From Kangiellaceae bacterium (GTDB lineage Bacteria; Pseudomonadota; Gammaproteobacteria; Enterobacterales; Kangiellaceae), in contig JABXIQ010000018.1 of assembly GCA_013373015.1 (NCBI GenBank), positions 1 through 64,000 on the forward strand: a DNA stretch of 64,000 bases, given 5' to 3'. Positions within the stretch are counted from its first letter, which is position 1, and the number at the start of each line of letters is the position of its first letter. The notes below the pieces were generated by a model that was given only the letters and a program-made list of their open reading frames with translations, was not told where the DNA came from and made no database searches. Shown here in pieces: positions 12,326 through 20,492 of this stretch. A program made the position numbers and the translations under genes.

Positions 12326-15055
12326 CTAAATGGTTTTAGAGGCAGGGCTGTGGCTGTGATTGTCCAGCTTATCTTGTACCGCTTGGGTGATAACCTGTCC
12401 ACTAAAATCATAAGGCTTTGCCTCGAAAGCTATAGGCTCAATAGCTTCTGTATTACTTGCCTTAGCCGCTGGAGCAGAGGCGCTAAAACTTATCACTTTT
12501 ACGCTCGTTTCTTGAGGAGCCTCGGTTTTAATTGGTTGTGGCGAATGTTGAGTAATTGCTACTTTCTCTTGTTCAGCAGTTTTTGTTGGATGATCCTCTG
12601 AGATTTCAGTCTCTACTTCTGAAATAGCCGCTGCTTGTTCAGTAGTTGATTTTATAGCCGTTGTCTTGGGTTGAGCAAAATTTTTCGCCACTGTATCTTC
12701 TTGAGAAAGATCTTTAGTGCTAGAAACTTCCTGCGTAACCTTGTCTACGGGTTGTAGCTCGATCTCTACAGGTTTTGTTTTGCTGTAACCCATTACATCG
12801 CTAACACTGCGCTCAAGTGACTTTTGCGCTTTATAAACCATAACATCAACACCATTGGCGCGTGATTGTTTATCCTGCGTTTGTTTAGTTGGTTTTGTTG
12901 GTGCTTGTGTCTTCGTTTTAGCAGAAGTCTGCACTTTTGCAACAGGCTTTTGTTCAGCATTATTTTGCACATTATTCTGACTATCATTGTGTGATTTTGC
13001 TTTGTCCGCTACCAAAGCCATTCTTTCGGTACGAGTTTTACGCTCAGGTCGAGGAGGGTGCTGAACTTGCTGTTTTTGCTGAGCAGGTGCATGTTGTTTT
13101 TGTTGCTGATTTACCTGCTTGTTATGTGTCTTTTGAGGGCGCTGCTTATTTTGCGTCTGCTCATTTGGCTTTGTTTGTGTATTATCATTTTGATGATTTT
13201 TCGCTTGCTTGCCTTTGTGAGCTTGCTGCTTTTTATTATGATAATTGCGATTCTTGCCTTGGTAACGATTATTCTTACGGCCGCCTCGATTATGACCTTG
13301 CTGCTTGTTGTATTTACCTTTATGGTGCTTACCTTTGTGCTTTGACTGTTTTTTTTTGTTATCGTCAGAGCCAAACAAAGCATTCCATAAACGCTTGAAT
13401 AAGCCAGGCTTTTTCTTATCAGACTTCTTCTTTTTTGGTCGTGGTGCTGGAGCAGGTGGCGGGCTGCTTGGCTGAATGGTCTGCAAGGCAGCTTTTTCAG
13501 TGGTAACGTCTTGAGAGGTGCTACGCACTAACTCAACTTGCGGCGCATCTCCAATCAAGCTGTAACTGCTGTCTTCAAGGGTTTCACCGCCTTTAACACG
13601 CAATACTTCATAGTGCGGTGTTTCCATATAAGGGTTTGGTACAATCACTAAGCGCACTTTTTGGCGTTTTTCAATCTCTTGGACTTTTTTGCGCTTTTCG
13701 TTCAATAAGAAAGTCGCTACTTCAACGGGCAAAATGGCTTGGACTTCAGCCGTTGAGTCTTTCATTGCTTCGTCTTCCATCAAACGTAGAATTGACAGTG
13801 CTAATGAATCAGTGCCACGGATTACTCCAGAGCCCGTACAGCGCGGACAAACGTGTTGGCTTGATTCTTCTAAAGAAGGGCGCAAGCGCTGGCGTGACAT
13901 TTCTAATAGGCCAAACTTTGATATGCGACCAATCTGAATACGCGCGCGATCACGAGTTACTGAGTCTCGCATTACACGCTCAACTTCACGTTGGTTGCGA
14001 GGAGGCCCCATATCAATGAAGTCGATAACGATTAAGCCGCCAATATCGCGTAAACGCAATTGGCGTGCGATTTCTTCAGCGGCTTCTTTGTTTGTGTTTA
14101 GAGCGGTTTCTTCAATATCGCCGCCTTTGGTTGCTTTTGACGAGTTGATATCAATAGAAAGCAATGCTTCGGTTTGGTCAAAAACAACTGAGCCGCCTGA
14201 TGGCAAGCGAACTTCGCGCTGGAACGCGCTTTCGATTTGGCTTTCAATTTGGTAGCGATTGAATAGAGGGATTTCATCCTTGTACAACTTAACTTTATTT
14301 ACGAAATCAGGACGTTTGATCGACAATTCTGTTTTGATGCGTTCAAAGACTTGTGGCCGATCAACAATGATTTCGCCAATATCAGGACGCAAATAGTCGC
14401 GAATTGAGCGAGTAATTACATCTGATTCTTGAGTAATAAAAAGTGGGGCAGAATTTTTGCTTGCCACTTCTTTAATTTCTTTCCACTGATCAATCAAATA
14501 GTTGAAATCGTATTCGATTTCTTCAAAGCTTTTACCAACACCTGCTGTACGGATAATACAGCCCATGCCATTAGGCACAGGTAGCTGATTCATAATTTGT
14601 TTAAGTTCAGAACGCTCTTCACCTTCGATACGACGTGAAATACCGCCTGCGCGTGAGTTATTTGGCATCAATACCATATAACTGCCTGCTAAGCTGATTG
14701 AGGTAGTTAGCGCTGCGCCTTTGTTGCCTCGCTCTTCTTTGTCGATTTGAACGATTAGCTCTTGGCCTTCTTTTAAGGCATCTTTGATAGTCGGACGGCC
14801 GCGTTGAGGCGGGTTGTGCATGTATTCGCGGGCGACTTCTTTTAGAGGAAGAAAGCCATGACGCTCAGCGCCATAATCAACGAAAGCTGCTTCAAGGCTT
14901 GGCTCTATTCGTGTTACTTTACCTTTGTAGATATTGCCTTTTTTTTGTTCTCTTCCTGCTAGCTCAATGTCTAGATCATACAAGCGCTGGCCATCAACCA
15001 TCGCTACGCGCAACTCTTCATTATGGTGAGTTGCATTAATTAACATACGTCTCAT
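12326..15055 (-). CDS. rne: Ribonuclease E
   Basis: RNase E is the main endonuclease for mRNA decay and rRNA/tRNA maturation, and scaffolds the degradosome at the membrane. The catalytic half is closely E. coli-like: start [19 protein letters not shown]1 domain (about 37-119), 5'-sensor and RNase H-like region, catalytic aspartates D302 (SIDINS) and D345 (VIDFIDM), and Zn-link cysteines C403/C406 (CPRCTGSG). From about residue 520 the protein is a low-complexity, Lys/Gln/Asn/Pro-rich tail with a basic patch ([24 protein letters not shown], about 555-575) that could bind membrane or RNA. A late motif, [20 protein letters not shown] (about 745), may be a protein-binding microdomain. Total length 909 (E. 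coli 1061). A long structured leader precedes the ATG. Confidence 0.96.
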   Translation of the reverse strand: MRRMLINATHHNEELRVAMVDGQRLYDLDIELAGREQKKGNIYKGKVTRIEPSLEAAFVDYGAERHGFLPLKEVAREYMHNPPQRGRPTIKDALKEGQELIVQIDKEERGNKGAALTTSISLAGSYMVLMPNNSRAGGISRRIEGEERSELKQIMNQLPVPNGMGCIIRTAGVGKSFEEIEYDFNYLIDQWKEIKEVASKNSAPLFITQESDVITRSIRDYLRPDIGEIIVDRPQVFERIKTELSIKRPDFVNKVKLYKDEIPLFNRYQIESQIESAFQREVRLPSGGSVVFDQTEALLSIDINSSKATKGGDIEETALNTNKEAAEEIARQLRLRDIGGLIVIDFIDMGPPRNQREVERVMRDSVTRDRARIQIGRISKFGLLEMSRQRLRPSLEESSQHVCPRCTGSGVIRGTDSLALSILRLMEDEAMKDSTAEVQAILPVEVATFLLNEKRKKVQEIEKRQKVRLVIVPNPYMETPHYEVLRVKGGETLEDSSYSLIGDAPQVELVRSTSQDVTTEKAALQTIQPSSPPPAPAPRPKKKKSDKKKPGLFKRLWNALFGSDDNKKKQSKHKGKHHKGKYNKQQGHNRGGRKNNRYQGKNRNYHNKKQQAHKGKQAKNHQNDNTQTKPNEQTQNKQRPQKTHNKQVNQQQKQHAPAQQKQQVQHPPRPERKTRTERMALVADKAKSHNDSQNNVQNNAEQKPVAKVQTSAKTKTQAPTKPTKQTQDKQSRANGVDVMVYKAQKSLERSVSDVMGYSKTKPVEIELQPVDKVTQEVSSTKDLSQEDTVAKNFAQPKTTAIKSTTEQAAAISEVETEISEDHPTKTAEQEKVAITQHSPQPIKTEAPQETSVKVISFSASAPAAKASNTEAIEPIAFEAKPYDFSGQVITQAVQDKLDNHSHSPASKTI

Positions 15056-15579
15056 GTAGTAAAACTCTCAATTTCTGCGAACACAGGAGAGCTAGTCAGA
15101 ACTTTAAGAATAGGATGCGAAAAGCAGCCTAACTCATTGATATTATTGAGTTAGAGCAGAGCTTTCGCTTGTAAATGTGTGTAGGAACAGTAACTTATAC
15201 ACTGTAACCATGTTCACCTATTTGTAAATGTAAACCTAATTCTTGATTGGCTATTTCGTGTCTTACCGCTTGTTTGTGCACGAAGGAAGCCAAACTAACC
15301 GAGTCTTTTTGGCAATTTTGCCTTGCTGGACTCTACAATTCTGCTATGTCCCGATGTTCGGTAATATAACAATTAATTTATAAATAAATTCTGGGATATC
15401 TAATGCGATTTATTCGTTTTGCATTAGCCCATTATTCTCGATGCCAACATTTAACTGTGCGACTGTATTCGCTGATGGTTCGTGTCATTTGATAAGACTG
15501 AAATCTTTTTAGCCTATGCGCAGAGGAACCTATGGCATCTTTTCCTATGTAAAGCGAGCTCATCGGAGCTTTGCTCTAA
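15056..15579 (-). promoter_or_regulatory. Long structured 5' leader of rne (probable autoregulatory region)
   Basis: About 520 bp lie between the likely rne promoter and the ATG without a gene. Several hairpins are visible: a long bulged one at 15117-15168 (inner arms CTAACTCA/TGAGTTAG, outer arms GCGAAAAGC/GCTTTCGC), 15247-15293 (TTGGCT..TTCGTG with CACGAA..AGCCAA), 15301-15333 (GAGTC/GACTC around GGCA/TGCC), and 15400-15427 (CTAATGC/GCATTAG). In E. coli the rne 5' UTR (361 nt, Rfam element rne5) binds RNase E and mediates feedback on its own mRNA. Position and structure here suggest the same role. I could not compare the helices with the Rfam model. Confidence 0.6.
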
Positions 15580-15585
15580 CGGTGT

Positions 15586-15614
15586 ATTATAGACAGCTTA
15601 ATGCCTAACTACAA
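15586..15614 (-). promoter_or_regulatory. Sigma-70 promoter of rne
   Basis: On the minus strand a perfect TATAAT -10 box (15591-15586) lies 17 bp from TTGTAG (15614-15609), a partial -35 match. The start site would be near 15579. The remaining bases to rluC (15615-15713) hold that gene's own promoter, perhaps TTGATT (15635-15640), 15 bp, TATATT (15656-15661); this second call is weak. Confidence 0.6.
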
Positions 15615-15713
15615 TCTTTTGTCGCTTTAAGCTATTGATTTGACGCCATTTCGGGTATATTGGCCGCCTTTATGACACAATATATTGAATAGATAAGCCA
15701 ATCTGATTAATAA

Positions 15714-16670
15714 ATGAGCGAACAAACCTCTCCACAAGTAACCTTTGTCGAAGTCCAAGCGGAAGAAGCCGGGCAGCGGATAGACAATTTTTTGCTGAAA
15801 AAGCTTAAAGGAGTGCCCAAATCTCGTATTTACAAAATGTTGCGTAAAGGAGAAGTGAGGGTCAATAAAGGTCGTGTGAAGGCTGAATATAAAATTGAAG
15901 CTGGCGATTTGGTGCGTATCCCGCCAGTTAGAACCTCACAAAAAGAAAGCGAAGTTCCTACAGGCTTGAACAAGGTTCAAGCACTAGAAGATTGTATTAT
16001 TTATGAAGACGAGCGCTTGATCGTGCTTAATAAACCTTCTGGTATGGCGGTTCATGGTGGTTCGGGCATGAGCTACGGGGTAATTGAAGCGCTACGAGCT
16101 TTGCGACCGCAAGCTCCATATTTGGAATTAGTCCATCGTTTGGATCGTGATACATCTGGGTGTTTATTGATCGCTAAGAAACGTAGTGCTTTGCGGTTTC
16201 TTCATCAACAGCTGCAAAAAAAGACAATGACGAAACGTTATTGGGCTTTGGTTAATGGTAATTGGCCTGCAAAACTCAAGCATGTGGATGCTCCATTAGC
16301 CAAAAATCAAGTTAAGTCAGGTGAGCGCTTGGTGAGAGTTACTGATAATGGTAAAGCGTCTTTAACTTCATTTCGCGTGATTGAAGCGTTTTCCAATCAA
16401 ACCTTAATGTCTGCGGAGCCGATTACAGGAAGAACTCATCAAATCCGTGTGCATGCTCAATTTGCTGGGCATGGCTTGGTTGGTGATGACAAGTATGGGG
16501 ATGATGCGGTGAATGAGCAGTTTAAGCAGCAGGGATTATCTAACCGATTGTTTTTACATGCTTATTCCTTAAAGTTCAAGGTTCAACCAGAAGCCAAAGC
16601 GATTACTGTTGAAGCTCCTTTACCTGAAGATCTGGAGCAGGTTTTGGCATGGTTACGCCAAACGGGGTAG
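15714..16670 (+). CDS. rluC: 23S rRNA pseudouridine(955/2504/2580) synthase RluC
   Basis: RluC converts three uridines of 23S rRNA to pseudouridine. The protein has 318 residues (E. coli 319). An S4 RNA-binding domain occupies about residues 20-80 (GQRIDNFLLKKLKGVPKSRIYKMLRKGEVRVN), followed by the RluA-type catalytic domain with LNKPSGMAVHGGSG and the motif HRLDRDTSGCLL (catalytic D144), then TGRTHQIRVHAQFAGHGLVGDDKYG. Divergence from rne is the conserved gammaproteobacterial arrangement and separates RluC from RluD. The HAD phosphatase gene follows after 3 bp, so they are co-transcribed. Confidence 0.95.
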   Translation: MSEQTSPQVTFVEVQAEEAGQRIDNFLLKKLKGVPKSRIYKMLRKGEVRVNKGRVKAEYKIEAGDLVRIPPVRTSQKESEVPTGLNKVQALEDCIIYEDERLIVLNKPSGMAVHGGSGMSYGVIEALRALRPQAPYLELVHRLDRDTSGCLLIAKKRSALRFLHQQLQKKTMTKRYWALVNGNWPAKLKHVDAPLAKNQVKSGERLVRVTDNGKASLTSFRVIEAFSNQTLMSAEPITGRTHQIRVHAQFAGHGLVGDDKYGDDAVNEQFKQQGLSNRLFLHAYSLKFKVQPEAKAITVEAPLPEDLEQVLAWLRQTG

Positions 16671-16673
16671 GCC

Positions 16674-17306
16674 ATGCTAGATGATTTTGAACTGGTCATA
16701 TTCGATTGGGATGGAACCTTGATGGACTCTACTGGGCGTATCGTTTCTGCAATGCAAACTACTGCCAGGAACCTAAAACTGCCAATTCCGACAGCCTCTC
16801 AAGTCAAAGCAATCATAGGTTTGAGTTTAGATGAGTGTTACCAACGCTTATTTCCTGAAGTTACTGATCACGACTGGATCACTCAAGAGTATCGTTATCA
16901 ATATGTCGAAGGCGACCAAACTCCAAGCCCTTTATTTACAGGTGTTAGTGACACTTTGCATAGCTTGAAGTCTCGCGGATATAAACTTGCAGTGGCCACG
17001 GGAAAGGCTCGTCATGGACTTGATAGGGTGCTTTTGGAGTCAGGACTTACAGGTTTATTTGATTTAACTATTGCGAGTGACGAATCCAAAAGTAAGCCAG
17101 ATCCTCATATGCTTGTAAGTTTGCTCAAGAGAAGTCAATGCAAAACACATCAGGCAATAATGATTGGTGATACCAGTTATGATCTTGAAATGGCTCAAAA
17201 TGCTAATATGGCGTCGATTGGCGTTAGTTTCGGTGCGCATAGCGTTGATGTGCTGAAGCAGTATAATCCCAAAGCTATCATTGATTGCTTCACCGAGTTG
17301 ATGTGA
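16674..17306 (+). CDS. HAD-superfamily (subfamily IA) phosphatase, Gph-like
   Basis: The 210-residue protein begins with the HAD motif I FDWDGTLMDS (nucleophile D11, acid/base D13). Motif II is in KLAVATGKA (about 105), motif III K in SKPDPHM and motif IV in MIGDTSYDLEMAQNA. A helical cap lies between (about 18-85). The closest well-known relative is phosphoglycolate phosphatase, but the substrate cannot be fixed from sequence. A HAD gene directly after rluC is common in gammaproteobacteria, and the 3-bp gap indicates one operon. Confidence 0.88.
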   Translation: MLDDFELVIFDWDGTLMDSTGRIVSAMQTTARNLKLPIPTASQVKAIIGLSLDECYQRLFPEVTDHDWITQEYRYQYVEGDQTPSPLFTGVSDTLHSLKSRGYKLAVATGKARHGLDRVLLESGLTGLFDLTIASDESKSKPDPHMLVSLLKRSQCKTHQAIMIGDTSYDLEMAQNANMASIGVSFGAHSVDVLKQYNPKAIIDCFTELM

Positions 17307-17332
17307 TCTAACTAAACCTGGATTAATAACCT

Positions 17333-17866
17333 ATGGCGCTCAAAGCAACTATTTATAAAGCTACTATCAATATTGCGGATATGGATCGTGGTTATTATGA
17401 CGATCTCAATCTGACAATTGCTCAGCATCCTTCTGAAACTGATCGTCGCATGATGGTGAGAATTGTTGCGTTTATATTAAATGCCAAGGAAGGGCTGGAG
17501 TTTACCAAAGGACTTTGCGCTGAAGATGAGCCTGAAATTTGGCAAGTTAGTTATTCTGACGAGATTGAATTATGGATTGATTTAGGCTTGCCAGACGAAA
17601 AGCGTATTAAGCAAGCTTGCCATAAAGCAAAAAAAGTATTCCTTTATACATATGGCAACAATGCAAAAAATATGTGGTGGAAAGCTATTAAAAACAAAGT
17701 TGAACGATTCGACAATCTTTCAATCCTGCACTTTCCAGATGAACAAGTCGACAATTTAGAACAAATGGCTGCTCGTACTATGCAACTGCAGGCAACTATT
17801 CAAGATGGTCAACTATGGCTCAATGACGGTAATCAAACCATTTCAATTCAACTGGACCAACCTTAA
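17333..17866 (+). CDS. yaeQ: YaeQ family protein
   Basis: This 177-residue protein matches YaeQ throughout: start MALKATIYKATINIADMDRGYY, then LTIAQHPSETDRRMMVRIVAF, IWQVSYSDEIELWIDLGLPDEKRIKQACHKA and WWKAIKNKV. YaeQ has a PD-(D/E)XK nuclease-like fold, but its enzymatic activity is unproven; in E. coli it was isolated as a suppressor of the loss of RfaH. It follows the HAD gene after 26 bp and probably shares its transcript. The stop is followed by 157 bp before pgaA. Confidence 0.92.
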   Translation: MALKATIYKATINIADMDRGYYDDLNLTIAQHPSETDRRMMVRIVAFILNAKEGLEFTKGLCAEDEPEIWQVSYSDEIELWIDLGLPDEKRIKQACHKAKKVFLYTYGNNAKNMWWKAIKNKVERFDNLSILHFPDEQVDNLEQMAARTMQLQATIQDGQLWLNDGNQTISIQLDQP

Positions 17867-17991
17867 AAAATTTTCAGGCAACAGTAACCAACTGTCAAAA
17901 AAATTTACAAATAATGAATCCTGCACGCTTAAATTCTGTAGATTTTACTGATCCTTAATACTTTTTTACATTCTCTTTTCTGGAGCTCTGT

Positions 17992-18027
17992 ATGCTTCAA
18001 CAAAAGATCAACAACATTAAGGTATGA
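17992..18027 (+). CDS. Possible 11-codon leader peptide upstream of pgaA
   Basis: An ATG at 17992 with a good ribosome site (TGGAG, 17981-17985, six bases away) opens a frame encoding MLQQKINNIKV. Its TGA overlaps the pgaA start codon as ATGA. pgaA itself has no convincing ribosome site (AAGGT abuts its ATG), so its translation would depend on ribosomes leaving this leader. The coupling geometry is seen directly; its use in the cell is inference. No conserved attenuator motif is visible. Confidence 0.4.
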   Translation: MLQQKINNIKV

Positions 18028-20492
18028 GTCTGGCTAAGCTGTTGTTCATCTCGGGGTTATATTATTTGCTGTCAATATGTACTGTAGTCAATGCGCTATC
18101 GGCTGCCGATGCAAAACATAAACTTTTGGGTGAACCTAAAACACAATTAGAATATCAAGAGTGGTCGCAATGGGCAGCAGAACTTTATCCTGAGCTTTTA
18201 CAACGCTTGGCTTTTTACCATGAAAAAATCATTGAACATCCTAATAATACCTTTATTTACACGGACTGGCTTACTCTATTAAGTTGGAATGGCAATCATC
18301 AAGAGGCTGTATCGGCATTTAAAACCAATGGTTTTCGCATAGAGCCTATCTATGCCTTGGAAGCAGTGGCTTGGTCAGCGCGTCAACTTAGTGAATATCC
18401 ACTAGCTGAAAGCTTGTATGAAGAGATTCTACAAAAGGAGCCAAGTCATAAAAATGCAAACTTGGGCTTGGCGGCTGCTCAGATTGAAACTGGTGCAGTA
18501 GATGACGCTATTAATAGGATCGAACAATATCTATTGGTAAGTAGAGGTGATAAAGAGGCATTAACCTTACTGGCTTATGCTTATAATCAAAAACCAGACA
18601 CTGCATTGCAAAAGCTGGTTATTTATCAAAAATTATTACACGAAGACCCTGAAAATGGAGAGTTAATAAGAGCTCGGACAATGATTTTTCTGGAGTTGGG
18701 TTTGATAGAGCAAGCAGCGCAAGAGTTTACACTGCATCCAGAAGCGTTTACAGAAAATGATAAATTAGACCTATTATCACATCAAAACACTATTTCGATA
18801 CGTAAGTTTAATGCTGAAATTCGAGATAAAGAAAAGGCGGCGCTGTTGCAACAGGCTTTAAAAGTTAATCAAAATTACCTAAACCTATTATCATTAAATG
18901 CTGAATATAAAACAAAGTTGCCTTTAGCTGTAGCAGATCGGTTATTTTTGCTAAATAGTGCGCAAGAACATGAGCTGCTAATTTCTTATTTTAGCGAGCA
19001 GAAAATTTCTCCATCTGAACTACCAACCTACGGTATAGAATCTTTAGCCGATAGTTTATTGGTGATTGGACATCCTAGTCGAGCTTTAAAACTTACTGAG
19101 GACGCTCTTCAACAAGCTTCGCAGCAAATAAAGCTCTTAAAAATTGCCTACTATGCGTCATTGGATATCCATGACATGGTTCGTGCAAATGACTATCTTG
19201 AGCGTTTATCGCTTTTACAACCAAAATGGCGTTATTCAAGCAATTCGCATCGCCGAAAAATTAATCCTGACTATGCAGAGATGTTACTTTTCAGAGCAAT
19301 TCATCATGCTTATGTTGATCAGTTGGCGGTATCACAAGAAAAATTAGAAAACCTAATCAATAATGCTCCAAGCAATAATGAATATAGAACAAATTTATCA
19401 ACAGTGTACCGCTGGCGTGGGTGGATAGATTTATCTCAACAAGAGTTGCAATATGTGTTTGCGACAGATGTAGATTATTTACCGGCAAAAATATCTCAAA
19501 CATATAACTATATCGCAAATAACGATTACTATTTGGCTGAGCAAAATATTAACCTGATAAATCAGAAACATCATAATAAACAATCTGTTGAGCGGTTAAA
19601 TGATGATTGGGATGCAGTTAATAGCAGTACTTTATTCTTTAATACCCATTACGCCAACCCGAAAGGAACCGTGTTTTCAAGTAGAGATGCGTTTTATGAA
19701 GCTGGTTGGATCTCGAAACCACTCAACTTTGACTGGCGTCTTTTTTATAAAAGACAACAGAGCCGTTCTGAGTCAAAAGGTATAAATGGTTCTTATACAA
19801 TAAATGATATAGGCGTAGATTATAAGAGACCTTGGGGAGGCTTTGAACTTTCTGCATTGAATATTAATGGCATTAATAAGAGCCATTGGTCATTGCTAGT
19901 TAACTTAAAATTTTCCGACCATTGGAAGGTAAATGCTGGATATCAATCGTTTAGTAAAGATACACCTGTCAGGGCTTTTGTCAGCGACGTAAATGTGGAA
20001 AGTAGCCAAGCTGCCATTGAATATCGATTAAATGAGGGGCATGGTTACAGCTTATCTCATCAATACTCGACTTTTTCTGATGGCAATAACCGAACATCCA
20101 TAGCATTGAATGGATACCATAAGATTTACCAAGGAGAGCGTTCATCTCTATCTCTATACGAAAACCTTTATTGGCAGGCAAATTCAAAAGATACTAATCG
20201 ACTTTATTTCAATCCTGAAGAAGTTTTGTCTTTAGGTGCTTCTGTTCAATTTGAGTCATTGCTATATAAAAACTCCAAAACAGAGCTTGTTCAGCAGATT
20301 ATTCTTGATGCAGGACAGTTAAAACAAACTTCGTTTGATACAAGTCTTTATTATTCCATTACGTATAAGAATTTTTGGCAGTTAAGTAATACTCTCACAT
20401 TATATTATTCTGCTGGATATGGACAGAATAGTTACGATGGTCAAATAGAGCGCGGTCCTTTTTTCGGCCTAGGAATGGAGGCTAAGTTATGA
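18024..20492 (+). CDS. pgaA: PgaA, outer-membrane poly-beta-1,6-GlcNAc export porin
   Basis: PgaA exports de-N-acetylated poly-N-acetylglucosamine (PNAG) through the outer membrane. The 822-residue protein (E. coli 807) has an N-terminal signal peptide (LAKLLFISGLYYLLSICTVVNALSA), a superhelix of TPR repeats from about 60 to 510 (for example LAESLYEEILQKEPSHKNANLGLAAA), and a C-terminal beta-barrel (about 520-822) rich in alternating aromatic strands, ending at a hydrophobic position (GLGMEAKL). It is the first gene of a tightly packed pgaABCD operon; the stop overlaps pgaB by 4 bp (ATGA). The start at 18024 is chosen for the signal peptide and coincides with the end of the possible leader peptide. 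Confidence 0.93.
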   Translation: MSLAKLLFISGLYYLLSICTVVNALSAADAKHKLLGEPKTQLEYQEWSQWAAELYPELLQRLAFYHEKIIEHPNNTFIYTDWLTLLSWNGNHQEAVSAFKTNGFRIEPIYALEAVAWSARQLSEYPLAESLYEEILQKEPSHKNANLGLAAAQIETGAVDDAINRIEQYLLVSRGDKEALTLLAYAYNQKPDTALQKLVIYQKLLHEDPENGELIRARTMIFLELGLIEQAAQEFTLHPEAFTENDKLDLLSHQNTISIRKFNAEIRDKEKAALLQQALKVNQNYLNLLSLNAEYKTKLPLAVADRLFLLNSAQEHELLISYFSEQKISPSELPTYGIESLADSLLVIGHPSRALKLTEDALQQASQQIKLLKIAYYASLDIHDMVRANDYLERLSLLQPKWRYSSNSHRRKINPDYAEMLLFRAIHHAYVDQLAVSQEKLENLINNAPSNNEYRTNLSTVYRWRGWIDLSQQELQYVFATDVDYLPAKISQTYNYIANNDYYLAEQNINLINQKHHNKQSVERLNDDWDAVNSSTLFFNTHYANPKGTVFSSRDAFYEAGWISKPLNFDWRLFYKRQQSRSESKGINGSYTINDIGVDYKRPWGGFELSALNINGINKSHWSLLVNLKFSDHWKVNAGYQSFSKDTPVRAFVSDVNVESSQAAIEYRLNEGHGYSLSHQYSTFSDGNNRTSIALNGYHKIYQGERSSLSLYENLYWQANSKDTNRLYFNPEEVLSLGASVQFESLLYKNSKTELVQQIILDAGQLKQTSFDTSLYYSITYKNFWQLSNTLTLYYSAGYGQNSYDGQIERGPFFGLGMEAKL

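Noticed and set aside
12937-13398. Open frames on the plus strand across the RNase E C-terminal tail (also 13058-13345)
   Set aside because: They mirror the low-complexity Gln/Lys/Asn codons of rne, giving Leu/Phe/Cys-rich products with no ribosome site or family resemblance.
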